A DNA stretch of 64,000 nucleotides from Dyadobacter flavalbus (GCF_006149045.1 NZ_VBSN01000076.1:62001-126000), one strand, 5' to 3'; shown: positions 53,142-61,595, counted from the stretch's first letter. The notes: a model not told the origin generated them from the sequence alone. Made by a program: numbers and translations.

Positions 53142-54056
53142 ATGAACGGAAAGTTTGTAAAAACGCTGCTGATTGTCATTGTGCTGCTGATTGCCGGCGG
53201 TTTCGGCTGGTATATGTATAAAAAGAAGAACGAAAACCCGGTTTCCGATCTCAAACCACGTGTGGAAATGGGGATCGGGCAAATCAACAATATTACGGAC
53301 AGTACGCTGGATATGGATTTGAAAGTACTTGTACATAATCCGCTGCCTGTCGGGCTGGACATCAAGCATTTCAGTTATGTTGTACAGATGAACGGTAAAA
53401 CGATCATGGAAGACGATTACCCGAAACCGGTAAATATCAAATCCAGCGACAGCACCGTTATTCCTGTTTCTTCCGAATTAAAAATCAGTAAATTGAGAAT
53501 AGAAGGCGATCAGGAAGCATCGAAAGGAGAGGATAGTGCAGATTATCATTTTGAAGGCGTTTTTCATCTGCAGAAACCTTTTCTCGGAAAAGATTCGATT
53601 GAGCTGTCCATGGACAAACGGCTGCCGCTCGTAAGGGTCCCGAAAATCAGAATGGCCGGTTACGACATGAAAAAGCTGCGCCTGAAAGATACGGAAGTAG
53701 TCCTGAGCATAGAACTTACGAACCCCAATCCGTTTTCAATGGAATTCAGGAATGCAGCTTATGTAATGGATCTCGGCAAACAGAAAAGAATTGCGGAAGG
53801 CAGCGTAAAAGGCCCAACCAAAATAAAAGCGCACAGCAAGGAAGTGTACGAAATTCCGATGTCGATTGACCTTGGAAAAATGCTGAAAGCAACCGGTCAG
53901 GCGATTACCAAAGGCAAGCACCTGCCGTATACTTTCTATTTCAAAAGCAAGATCGTTTCTGAAAATGACATGTTCAAGAACAGTGATATCAACATGATTA
54001 CAAACGGAGAACTGGAAGATTTGAAAATGGCAAAAGAAAACCTGATCAAAAAGTAA
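53142..54056 (+). CDS. Membrane-anchored protein with two LEA-like (WHy) domains
   Basis: 304 residues. An N-terminal membrane anchor (about 5-25, VKTLLIVIVLLIAGGFGWYMY) precedes two repeats of a LEA-14/WHy-type immunoglobulin-like domain. The first (about 43-150) has DLKVLVHNPLPVGLDIKHFSYVVQMNGK. The second (about 175-290) has VVLSIELTNPNPFSMEFRNAAYVMDLG. The NP-(L/F) after the strand is the WHy signature. Such proteins are linked to desiccation or stress, but the role in this cell is unknown. The last residues KK precede a short gap to the convergent GH127. Confidence 0.83.
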   Translation: MNGKFVKTLLIVIVLLIAGGFGWYMYKKKNENPVSDLKPRVEMGIGQINNITDSTLDMDLKVLVHNPLPVGLDIKHFSYVVQMNGKTIMEDDYPKPVNIKSSDSTVIPVSSELKISKLRIEGDQEASKGEDSADYHFEGVFHLQKPFLGKDSIELSMDKRLPLVRVPKIRMAGYDMKKLRLKDTEVVLSIELTNPNPFSMEFRNAAYVMDLGKQKRIAEGSVKGPTKIKAHSKEVYEIPMSIDLGKMLKATGQAITKGKHLPYTFYFKSKIVSENDMFKNSDINMITNGELEDLKMAKENLIKK

Positions 54057-54069
54057 CGATCCTTAAAAG

Positions 54070-56019
54070 TTATTTTTTCTGATCAAACCAGATTGTCATT
54101 TCGTTGGCACCTCTGTTTCCCCATGCATAATAAGGAACAAGCATTGCATTTCCGGAAGCTGATTTCAGTACATTGATGCCGCCCAGAAAGTCCTTCTGGA
54201 ACTGCGGTACGAAGGTATCTGAAGCCGAAATCCGGATGGCAGCTGCTTTTCCGTTGTTGTCGCGGCCTTCGGCGCAGTACAGAACCGGCCCGCGTTCAAT
54301 GGCCACTTTTCCGTTGTTTGATCTGATGTTTTGATCCGAAACCACTTTCCTGACAGGCATATCCAGCGTAAGTTCAATAACGTCACCTTTTTTCCACGTT
54401 CTTGTAATTTTCAGATAACCGTTTTCAATTGTTGCCGGCGATTTTTTACCATTGATTGTTAACGTTACGGGCTTTGATTCTTTCTCGGTATAAGTATAAA
54501 GATCTCCGGGAATGGCCTGTCCGTTGGCCCAGCCGGGAATCCGTACCGATAAAGGAAATGCAAGTGATTTTTCAGGCTCAATACTGATTTTTATATTTCC
54601 TTCCCACGGATAACTGGTCTGCTGAATAATTTTGACCGTTTCGTTTTTTACCATAACGTAGGCCTCATTATCCGCAAATAAATTAACAATCAGTTTGTCG
54701 CCGCGCAGGGCATAAATGTAAGCCGGCATGGAAGGCAGAAACCGCGATACATTGGTCGGGCAGCATGCCGTTCCAAACCAGAGTTGTCTTTCCGCGCCCG
54801 TACCGCGGTTAAAATCATTGACACCGTTGGATGCCATCGGATTAACATAGAAAAATTTGTCGCCTTTCACGGACATGCCGCCCAGAAAACCATTGTAAAG
54901 CACTCTTTCGAAAACGTCCATGTATCTGGATTCGCCTGTATACAGATACATTTTATGGTTCCAGAGCATATTGGCCACAGCCGCGCAGGTTTCGGCATAC
55001 GCATTATCGTTGGGAAGCACGTAAGCTTTGTCAAATGCTTCGCCGTCTTCACGCGCGCCGACGCCGCCGGTTATGTATTGCTTTTTCTCTGTTGCATCTT
55101 TCCAGATAGCGTGAATGGCATTGCTGTAACGGGCATCTTCCTGCACGGTAAGGAAATCTGCAACCGCAGTGTAAAGATACTGTGCACGAACAGCATGGCC
55201 TTCGGCTTCTTTCTGCCTCACAAACGGAACCTGATCCTGAAAATACGCCGGTCCGAGCTTGTGTTCATCCAGATAAAGTGCGCGCTTGTCGGAACGTCCG
55301 CGCATGTCTATGAAAAAGCGGGAAAGGTCCAGATACTCTTTTTTTCCGGTTGTACGGTACAATCGGATCAGTGCGATTTCTATTTCTTCATGACCGGGAA
55401 CCACAACGAGCTGGCCGGGATTCGGCCCGAAAGTCTTTACAAGATGATCCGCATTCTTGATGGCAACATTCAGCAGTGATTTTTTTCCGGTTGCTTCGTA
55501 ATGGGCAATGGCCGCTTCATAAAGGTGCCCCACATTGTAGAGTTCATGGCTGCCGTTTTCAAAGCCGTACCGGTACGGGCCGGCAATCCAGTCGTAAGAA
55601 CCCGTGGTATCTTTGTTGATCGTCCGGATGGTGTAAAGGTATCCGTCGGGTTCCTGCGCAGCGGCAAAAAGCGTGATCAGGCTGTCGAGGTAATGATCCA
55701 ATTTGGCATCATACTGGTTTTGCAGCACGTAAGCGGCGCCTTCCACGACTTTGAAAACATCCGAATCGTTAAACCGTGTGCCTTCGAATTTTCCTTTTTT
55801 CAATCCGCCGGCCACGGCAAAGTTGTCGATCCTTCCCGATTTTTCGCATTCTTCCAGCACATGCGGAACGGTTACGTTCTTTGCTGCTTCCAGCCTCTGG
55901 TGCCAGAACCCCTGACGGGTTTTTACATTTTTAAGCGGAACGGGAGTTATCTTGGTTTTCTGGGCAAAAAGGAAATGGCAGGAAAAAAACAGGAAAAAAG
56001 AAAGCAGGAATCTGGTCAT
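54070..56019 (-). CDS. GH127 beta-L-arabinofuranosidase-like protein
   Basis: 649 residues with a signal peptide (MTRFLLSFFLFFSCHFLFAQ). GH127/DUF1680 motifs: GFWHQRLEAAKNVTVPHVLEEC, RFNDSDVFKVVEGAAYVL, NVGHLYEAAIAHYEATGKKS, ARYSNAIHAIWKDATEKKQYITGGVGAREDGEAF, AETCAAVANMLWNHKMYLYTGESRYMDVFERVLYNGFLGGMS and GTACCPTNVSRFLPSMPAYIYA. The Glu of AETC and the Cys pair of ACCP match the zinc-binding cysteine-nucleophile site of the family. It likely trims beta-L-arabinofuranose in the periplasm. Confidence 0.92.
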   Translation of the reverse strand: MTRFLLSFFLFFSCHFLFAQKTKITPVPLKNVKTRQGFWHQRLEAAKNVTVPHVLEECEKSGRIDNFAVAGGLKKGKFEGTRFNDSDVFKVVEGAAYVLQNQYDAKLDHYLDSLITLFAAAQEPDGYLYTIRTINKDTTGSYDWIAGPYRYGFENGSHELYNVGHLYEAAIAHYEATGKKSLLNVAIKNADHLVKTFGPNPGQLVVVPGHEEIEIALIRLYRTTGKKEYLDLSRFFIDMRGRSDKRALYLDEHKLGPAYFQDQVPFVRQKEAEGHAVRAQYLYTAVADFLTVQEDARYSNAIHAIWKDATEKKQYITGGVGAREDGEAFDKAYVLPNDNAYAETCAAVANMLWNHKMYLYTGESRYMDVFERVLYNGFLGGMSVKGDKFFYVNPMASNGVNDFNRGTGAERQLWFGTACCPTNVSRFLPSMPAYIYALRGDKLIVNLFADNEAYVMVKNETVKIIQQTSYPWEGNIKISIEPEKSLAFPLSVRIPGWANGQAIPGDLYTYTEKESKPVTLTINGKKSPATIENGYLKITRTWKKGDVIELTLDMPVRKVVSDQNIRSNNGKVAIERGPVLYCAEGRDNNGKAAAIRISASDTFVPQFQKDFLGGINVLKSASGNAMLVPYYAWGNRGANEMTIWFDQKK

Positions 56020-56163
56020 TATAAAATCAAATTGGTTCTAAATCCGACGTTAAAACGATAAAAGTCTTCTAAAAACATGCCAGTCAGTCAATTCTGAAGA
56101 CCTTTTTACAATCAGATGAAAACGGCTGTTATCTTCAAATGATTTAATAATGAAGGAACAGCC

Positions 56164-56889
56164 ATGCTTAAATATTTAACTTTTTTACTGGTATTTTTTA
56201 AAACGGGTTATGCGTCCGCTCAGTCTTCCAAATGGACATTCAGCCTTAAACCGGGTTACGGATGGGCCGGAACGGAAAAGACAGTAATACTTGGTCCGGA
56301 AATAAAGGACGAATTTGGCCGGGGTTTCACTGTCAGTTCAGGTATTCGCGCGGGGTACCGGCTATCCGGATTTCTGACACTTTCCTTGGATGCAGAATGG
56401 CAGTTCAGTCAGGATCTGAGAATCCGGACTTTCGATACCCGGAATTCTGCCGACATTTCAAATGATCCGGTTTACACTACTTTTTACCGAAACAATTTCA
56501 AGCGCATCCAGTTTCCGTTGACCCTGCAATATTCACCATTTGATAAATCCTTCAAACCATACATTACTGCCGGTATCATGCCGTCGTTTATTACTTCCGG
56601 ACGCATCCGTTATACTGCCAAAAGCTCGTTGATCGGAGAAATAGATTCGGGAAATATACCTGCTGATTTTGCCATTCCTGCAAATGCAAAACTCAGAAAA
56701 AACCTTTCCTATATCACAGGAATCGGGTTAAACCTTAAAAAACGCGTTTCCTTTGAACTGGTTTATCAATTCGCCAGACCGGTTGAACTGGCAGCTTTCG
56801 ATCCCGGATCAAGTGCCATTAATGTTCCTGTTTATACTACAAGAGCCAATGAAGGCTGGATATTTTATGTATTGATACGCTTGTTCTAG
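56164..56889 (+). CDS. Outer membrane beta-barrel protein of unknown function
   Basis: 241 residues with a signal peptide (LLVFFKTGYASAQ). The mature part alternates aromatic and polar residues, as in barrels: WTFSLKPGYGWAGTE, LSLDAEWQFSQDL, RIQFPLTLQYSPF, YITAGIMPSFITSG, YITGIGLNLKKRVSFELVYQF and the C-terminal strand WIFYVLIRLF, ending in Phe. This is a PorT-like/OMP_b-brl type pattern, without a clear function. It is convergent with the NtrC-type gene. Confidence 0.8.
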   Translation: MLKYLTFLLVFFKTGYASAQSSKWTFSLKPGYGWAGTEKTVILGPEIKDEFGRGFTVSSGIRAGYRLSGFLTLSLDAEWQFSQDLRIRTFDTRNSADISNDPVYTTFYRNNFKRIQFPLTLQYSPFDKSFKPYITAGIMPSFITSGRIRYTAKSSLIGEIDSGNIPADFAIPANAKLRKNLSYITGIGLNLKKRVSFELVYQFARPVELAAFDPGSSAINVPVYTTRANEGWIFYVLIRLF

Positions 56890-56901
56890 GGTACTTCGGA
56901 A

Positions 56902-58269
56902 TTACAAACCGTACTTTTCCATTCTTCTGTAAAGTGCTGCGCGGCTCAGGCCCAGTTCGCGTGCGGCATCTGTAATATTTCCGTTAAAGCGTTTCATTGC
57001 CTTGATGATCAGCGTTTTCTCCATATCTTCCAGATCAAAGCCCGTAGCCGTCACAGGCTGTCCGCCGGAACTTTTGAGGAAAAGGTCTTCAGGCTGCAAC
57101 GTTTTTTCCTGCGAAAGGATCACGGCGCGCTCAATGGCATGCTGCAGTTCGCGGATGTTTCCCGGCCAGTTGTACTGCTGCATTTTCTTGATCAGTGCGC
57201 TGCTGACGTCGTTGACAGGACGGTTGTATTTTTTGCTGTACTGCTTCAGGTAGAAATCCGCAAGTGCGCTGATATCCTCGGGCCTTTCACGAAGCGGCGG
57301 AAGTTCCAGTTCAATGGTATTGATCCTGTAAAGCAGATCCTGACGGAATGTTTTTTCCGATACCATTTTTTCAATGTTCATATTGGTGGCGCAAAGCAGG
57401 CGTACATCCAGTGAGATCGGTTTGTTGGAACCCACACGCGTAACGCGCCGTTCCTGTATGACAGTCAACAGCTTGGCCTGCAGCGGAAGCGTAAGGTTGC
57501 CGATTTCATCCAGAAAAATAGTTCCGCCTTTTGCTTCCTCAAACCTTCCTGCGCGGTCTTCCTTGGCATCCGTAAAAGCGCCTTTCACGTGTCCGAAAAG
57601 CTCGCTTTCAAACAGTGTCTCGCTCAAAGCGCCCAGATCAACGACGACAAACGGCTTGTCCGAGCGTCTGGAATGTTGATGGATATGTTTGGCAAGCTGC
57701 GTTTTGCCTGTACCGTTTTCTCCGAGTATCAGAACGTTTGCGTCCGTTGCAGCCACGCGTTCAGCAGTGGCCAGCACCTGCCGCATGGATTCGCTGGATG
57801 CCACGATCGTGTCTGCGGCCGGCTTGGGTTTCTTGCTGTCTTCCTTGCTTTTTTCTTCCGGCACAACTACCGCTTTGTCCGCTCCGCCTTCGAGCGCGCC
57901 GGCAATGGTTGCAAGGAGCTTGTCGTTTTCCCAGGGTTTCAGTACAAAATCGGTGGCGCCCGCTTTGATGGCGCGGATGGCCATTTCAATATCACCATAT
58001 GCCGTGATCATGATTACTTTTGAACTGGGCTTGATGTCTAGAATACGGTCGAGCCAGTGAAATCCTTCCCGTCCGCTGTTGACGTCACGGGTAAAGTTCA
58101 TGTCCAGCAGAATAAGGTTGTAGTCGCCGTTGGTAATCAGAAAAGGGAGTTTCTGCGGATTCTTTTCGATATCGACGGCTTTTGCGTGCCGTTTCAACAA
58201 AAGTTTGGCTGCGCTGAGCACGTCAACATCGTCGTCGATGATCAGGATTTTTGCTTCAGAGAGTTGCAT
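56902..58269 (-). CDS. NtrC-family sigma-54-dependent response regulator
   Basis: 455 residues. Receiver (about 1-120): acidic IDDDVDV, phosphoacceptor Asp56 in LILLDMNFTRD, switch Thr in MITAYGD, Lys in FVLKPWEN. Central AAA+ domain: Walker A GENGTGKTQLAK (183-194), sigma-54 contact GAFTDA (230-235), Walker B GTIFLDEIGNL (249-259) and the arginine-finger segment RQDLLYRINTIELELPPLRER. C-terminal Fis-type helix-turn-helix: RFNGNITDAARELGLSRAALYRRMEKYGL. It activates sigma-54 RNA polymerase. It is divergent from the ABC export operon, whose upstream region has two dyads and a sigma-54-like promoter. Confidence 0.95.
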   Translation of the reverse strand: MQLSEAKILIIDDDVDVLSAAKLLLKRHAKAVDIEKNPQKLPFLITNGDYNLILLDMNFTRDVNSGREGFHWLDRILDIKPSSKVIMITAYGDIEMAIRAIKAGATDFVLKPWENDKLLATIAGALEGGADKAVVVPEEKSKEDSKKPKPAADTIVASSESMRQVLATAERVAATDANVLILGENGTGKTQLAKHIHQHSRRSDKPFVVVDLGALSETLFESELFGHVKGAFTDAKEDRAGRFEEAKGGTIFLDEIGNLTLPLQAKLLTVIQERRVTRVGSNKPISLDVRLLCATNMNIEKMVSEKTFRQDLLYRINTIELELPPLRERPEDISALADFYLKQYSKKYNRPVNDVSSALIKKMQQYNWPGNIRELQHAIERAVILSQEKTLQPEDLFLKSSGGQPVTATGFDLEDMEKTLIIKAMKRFNGNITDAARELGLSRAALYRRMEKYGL

Positions 58270-58423
58270 GGCTGTTTTTATTCACAAAGATAATCCTGCG
58301 GTTGAAAACAGAAATTATCCGGATGTTGGTAATTGTTTTGTAAGATAGTATATGCAATTTGAAATTTAATTTTATACCTGCCTAAAAAGCTGCAAGACAT
58401 CCGGACGGCCGCTTGAAACGGCT

Positions 58424-58459
58424 TGTCCGCCGCCGAACAAAAATGTCCGTTATCGGACA
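58424..58459. promoter_or_regulatory. Two 16-bp dyads, candidate binding sites for the NtrC-type regulator
   Basis: TGTCCG-CCGC-CGAACA (58424-58439, one mismatch) and TGTCCG-TTAT-CGGACA (58444-58459, perfect). Their centres are 20 bases apart, about two helical turns, and the second centre lies about 75 bases upstream of the -24 element. This is the layout of NtrC-type upstream activating sites. Confidence 0.65.
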
Positions 58460-58523
58460 AAGCAGCAGGTTTGTAAATATTTATGTATATTGATTTTCAG
58501 TGCCTTAAATGCGTAAATGTTCT

Positions 58524-58540
58524 TTGGCACAAGGATTGGA
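58524..58540 (+). promoter_or_regulatory. Sigma-54-type promoter for the export operon
   Basis: TTGGCACAAGGATTGGA aligns with the sigma-54 consensus. The -24 GG is at 58526-58527, and the -12 pair at 58538-58539 is GG where GC is usual, with the correct 10-base spacing. It is 46 bases before the adaptor ATG and downstream of two dyads. Confidence 0.6.
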
Positions 58541-58585
58541 TAGTAAAGATCAAAGTTTAACAGCGAATCCAATCTTTACAATATA

Positions 58586-59896
58586 ATGGAAGTCAAAACA
58601 CCTAATTCAACGAGCAGCAGTAACGGCTTTACCGGGGGCTCATCGTCTATGGATAAAATCAAACCAAAAAAATTCTGGACTACCCAACGCATCGGTATCA
58701 TTGCCGGAAGCACATTGCTGGTTGCCTTTCTGATCTATCAGTTTTTCTTTGCAGACAAACGCAGCAAGCTCAACGTAGAGCAGGACAAACTGACTGTATC
58801 GACTGTCAGACAAGGAAAATTTGACGAATTCATTGTGGTTACGGGTGTTGTGCAGCCATTGAAAACCATTCAGCTGGATGCGATTGTAGGCGGCTATGTT
58901 ACCGAAAAACTGATTGAAGGCGGAAACATGGTAAAACAGGGCGACGTACTGCTGCGGCTCGAAAACCAGAACCTGAAACTGAGCTTTCTTCAGTCGGAAA
59001 CGGAAGCCAGCCGATTGGTAAACGATCTGCAGAATACGCGTCAGAGCCTGCGCATTGCCCGGTTTACCCTTCAGAAAACATTAAGCGAACTGGATTATCA
59101 GATTGATCAGGCGAAAGATGCGCATGAGAGAAATACCAAACTATACAAGGATAAAGTGATTCCGGATGCTGATTTCCTGAAAACGAAAAGAGAATTTGAG
59201 CGGCTTACCAAACAGCGTGAAATCGAGATCGAATCGCAGAAATATCAGGAAGAAAACTCACGAATGCAGATTTCCCAGCTCGAAGGAACGCTGGCGAGCA
59301 CGCAAAAGAACGTAAGTTTGTGGAGGCAGACACTTGATAATCTCGTGGTTAAAGCGCCGGTTTCAGGATTGCTTTCGTCCATGAATGTGGAAGTCGGATC
59401 GAATATCAACCAGGGACAGAACATTGGCCAGATCGATGACCTGAACGGATTTAAAATGCGTGTGAGCGTGGATGAGCATTATATTTCCAGGATTTTCGCC
59501 GGGTTGCAGGGTTCCATGGAATTCAACGGAAAAGATTATGGACTGAAGATCATCAAAATATATCCGGAAGTACTGAGCGGCCGGTTTGAAGTCGATATGC
59601 AGTTTGACAAAGGCGCTCCCGAACTGATCAAAAGAGGCCAGTCGGCACCGATCCGTCTGCAGCTTGGACAGCCATCGCAGGCAACGCTGCTGCCTGTCGG
59701 CGGGTTCTTCTCCGAAACAGGCGGAAACTGGGTGTATGTAGTCGGCGAAGACGGAAAACGCGCTTCCAAACGCAATATTACATTAGGCCGCAAAAATCCT
59801 GAATATTTCGAAGTACTGGAAGGCCTGAAACCGGGCGAAAAGGTGATTACGAGCTCGTACGAGAACTTCGGGGATAATGAGGTGTTGGAATTTTGA
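58586..59896 (+). CDS. HlyD/MacA-type periplasmic adaptor
   Basis: 436 residues. A cytoplasmic Ser/Asn-rich start (about 1-33) precedes one membrane helix (IGIIAGSTLLVAFLIYQFFFA, about 36-56). The barrel-sandwich lipoyl halves are VTGVVQPLKTIQLDAIVGGYVTEKL and LDNLVVKAPVSGLLSSMNVEVGSNI. They bracket a long helical hairpin (about 130-245, heptad-like FLKTKREFERLTKQREIEIE). The last part is beta-barrel and membrane-proximal. This is the adaptor of a MacAB-type or efflux ABC system, joining the permease to an outer-membrane channel. No TolC-type gene is in view. Confidence 0.92.
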   Translation: MEVKTPNSTSSSNGFTGGSSSMDKIKPKKFWTTQRIGIIAGSTLLVAFLIYQFFFADKRSKLNVEQDKLTVSTVRQGKFDEFIVVTGVVQPLKTIQLDAIVGGYVTEKLIEGGNMVKQGDVLLRLENQNLKLSFLQSETEASRLVNDLQNTRQSLRIARFTLQKTLSELDYQIDQAKDAHERNTKLYKDKVIPDADFLKTKREFERLTKQREIEIESQKYQEENSRMQISQLEGTLASTQKNVSLWRQTLDNLVVKAPVSGLLSSMNVEVGSNINQGQNIGQIDDLNGFKMRVSVDEHYISRIFAGLQGSMEFNGKDYGLKIIKIYPEVLSGRFEVDMQFDKGAPELIKRGQSAPIRLQLGQPSQATLLPVGGFFSETGGNWVYVVGEDGKRASKRNITLGRKNPEYFEVLEGLKPGEKVITSSYENFGDNEVLEF

Positions 59897-60531
59897 TGGC
59901 TGTTAGCCATTAGCTTTTAGCGATTAGTTGTATTTTTTAGCCAAGTGCTTAGCACTTTAAAGTCAATTATCAAGTGCTTTGATTACAGTAACCAAAAGTC
60001 AATCGCTAAAAGCCAACAGCTTACAGCCAACAACCAATCCTCATTTCGTGTTTAATTTTTTAATAAACGAATTAAGCATTTTGTGAATTTCGGTTAAATC
60101 GTTTGCAAGTTTTTCATATTCATCCAATGAAAGAAAATGAAGGTATTTACTAAGAAGCAGCTGATATTCAAGCTCGGAAGCAGAGCCGCTGGCAATTACC
60201 ATGAATTTGGCCAGTTCGGCATCTGAAAGTCTTCCGCATCCTTCGGAAATGTTTGAAGGTATGGAAACGGCAGAACGGCGAATCTGACTGACAAGGCCAA
60301 ATAATTCATTCTTAGGAAAATTTTTTGAAATGGCATAAATATCAAGAACTAGCTGATGACTTTTTTCCCAAACTCTTAATACCCTGAAATCTTTCATTTG
60401 ATCTATAAACATTTGACTTGTTTCCTTTAGAATCAGAATCAGATGTTAGGTCACAAAGCAATACAGAATTTGTAAACCACATTTATCATAACCAAATTGC
60501 CGATAGCTAAAAGCTAACAGCCAAAAGCCAG
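59897..60531. mobile_element. Repeat-flanked cassette carrying a four-helix-bundle gene
   Basis: The DNA between the adaptor stop and the ATPase start begins TGGCTGTTAGCCATTAGC and ends with AGCTAAAAGCTAACAGCCA-type sequence, an imperfect inverted repeat (59897-59919 with about 60503-60522). Internal inverted copies CTTTTAGCGATT (about 59915-59926) and AATCGCTAAAAG (60001-60012) also occur. The cassette holds only the minus-strand four-helix gene. A perfect AAGTGC/GCACTT hairpin lies around 59943-59957. No transposase. Mobility is inferred from placement and repeats. Confidence 0.5.
60041..60397 (-). CDS. Four-helix-bundle protein (S23 / 23S rRNA intervening-sequence protein family)
   Basis: 118 residues from the ATG at 60395-60397; an ATG at 60410-60412 adds five residues. 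Family motifs: FRVLRVWEKSHQLVLDIYAISKNFPKNELFGLVSQIRRSAVSIPSNISEG and the helical C-terminus ASGSASELEYQLLLSKYL. Such proteins bind nucleic acid in some cases; relatives include proteins encoded in 23S rRNA intervening sequences and the Avd accessory of diversity-generating retroelements. No reverse transcriptase is nearby. It sits antisense inside an otherwise co-directional export operon. Confidence 0.92.
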   Translation of the reverse strand: MKDFRVLRVWEKSHQLVLDIYAISKNFPKNELFGLVSQIRRSAVSIPSNISEGCGRLSDAELAKFMVIASGSASELEYQLLLSKYLHFLSLDEYEKLANDLTEIHKMLNSFIKKLNTK

Positions 60532-60538
60532 AAAAACG

Positions 60539-61216
60539 ATGATCAAAATTACAAACCTTCACAAAATCTTTTCTACCGAAGAAGTAGAGACCACAGCGCT
60601 GAACGGCATTGATATGGATGTCAGGGACGGCGAGTTTGTTGCCATTATGGGGCCTTCAGGCTGCGGGAAATCCACGTTGCTGAATATCCTCGGGCTTCTG
60701 GACAATCCAAGTGAAGGTTCTTACGAATTTTACGGAACCGAAGTTGCAAAAATGTCGGAAAGACAGCGTGCGCAGATCCGCAAGGGAAATATCGGGTTTG
60801 TGTTTCAGAGCTTTAACCTTATCGACGAACTGACCGTGTATGAAAATGTGGAACTTCCTTTGCTTTACCTGAAAACGCCGCCGGCAGAACGCAAGGAAAA
60901 AGTGGAAGCCGCCCTGACGCGCATGAACATGATGCACCGCAGAAACCACTTTCCGCAACAGCTTTCGGGCGGGCAGCAGCAGCGTACGGCAATCGCCCGG
61001 GCTGTGGTTGCAACGCCGAAGACAATCCTAGCGGATGAGCCTACGGGTAACCTCGACTCCAAAAACGGGGAAGAAGTGATGAACCTGCTCAGCCAGCTCA
61101 ATGCCGCCGGAACAACGATTCTGATGGTGACGCACTCGCCTTACGATGCCGGTTTTGCACACCGGATTGTGAATTTGTTTGACGGAAAGATAGTGACAGA
61201 AAAAGTACATGTGTAG
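60539..61216 (+). CDS. ABC transporter ATPase (LolD/MacB type)
   Basis: 225 residues. Walker A: MGPSGCGKSTLLNILGLL near residue 37. Q-loop: NIGFVFQSFNLIDELTVYENVELPLLY. Signature: FPQQLSGGQQQRTAIARAVV. Walker B: TILADEPTGNLDSKNGEEVM, H-loop: MVTHSPYDAGF. The pattern fits the LolD/MacB class, which powers export or extraction through an FtsX-type permease. It follows the repeat-flanked cassette and ends 1 base before the small secreted gene. Confidence 0.95.
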   Translation: MIKITNLHKIFSTEEVETTALNGIDMDVRDGEFVAIMGPSGCGKSTLLNILGLLDNPSEGSYEFYGTEVAKMSERQRAQIRKGNIGFVFQSFNLIDELTVYENVELPLLYLKTPPAERKEKVEAALTRMNMMHRRNHFPQQLSGGQQQRTAIARAVVATPKTILADEPTGNLDSKNGEEVMNLLSQLNAAGTTILMVTHSPYDAGFAHRIVNLFDGKIVTEKVHV

Positions 61217-61217
61217 C

Positions 61218-61595
61218 ATGAAAGCTTTCCTGCGCTTTGTCCTTGCTGGCGCCGGTATGCTCGGTGTGCATACGCTGGCAATTGCCCAGAAAGAACCGGC
61301 CTGCGGCAAGGTCGCCGGCCGGAGCGAAGTGAGAACACATGCGGCCATGTCGGAGTGCATATATACACAGCCGTATGCAGCGGAAGAGGCCGGGGAATTT
61401 AAAAAATACGTCAGCTACAATGATGATTCCGGCGTGCTCTTTCTCAAATACGAGTTTGTAAAAAACAAGGAAGAATTTATTTATGAAAAGACGGTAAATG
61501 CCGCTGGAAAATCAAAGGAGGAGCGCAAGCAGATCATTCTTGAATTTGAAGACGAAATAGCATTTCCGGGACGGGAAATTCATATCAATCTGTAA
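61218..61595 (+). CDS. Small secreted protein of unknown function
   Basis: 125 residues from the ATG at 61218; an ATG at 61209 overlaps the ATPase stop. A signal peptide (KAFLRFVLAGAGMLGVHTLAIAQ) is followed by two Cys residues (about 29 and 47) and a mixed region KKYVSYNDDSGVLFLKYEFVKNKEEFIYEKTVN. No known domain. It lies between the ATPase and permease genes on the same strand, so a role in the export system is possible but not shown. Confidence 0.7.
   Translation: MKAFLRFVLAGAGMLGVHTLAIAQKEPACGKVAGRSEVRTHAAMSECIYTQPYAAEEAGEFKKYVSYNDDSGVLFLKYEFVKNKEEFIYEKTVNAAGKSKEERKQIILEFEDEIAFPGREIHINL

Noticed and set aside
60041-60397. Diversity-generating retroelement (Avd-type accessory)
   Set aside because: Only the S23-like fold matches; no reverse transcriptase or template/variable repeat pair was found in the window.
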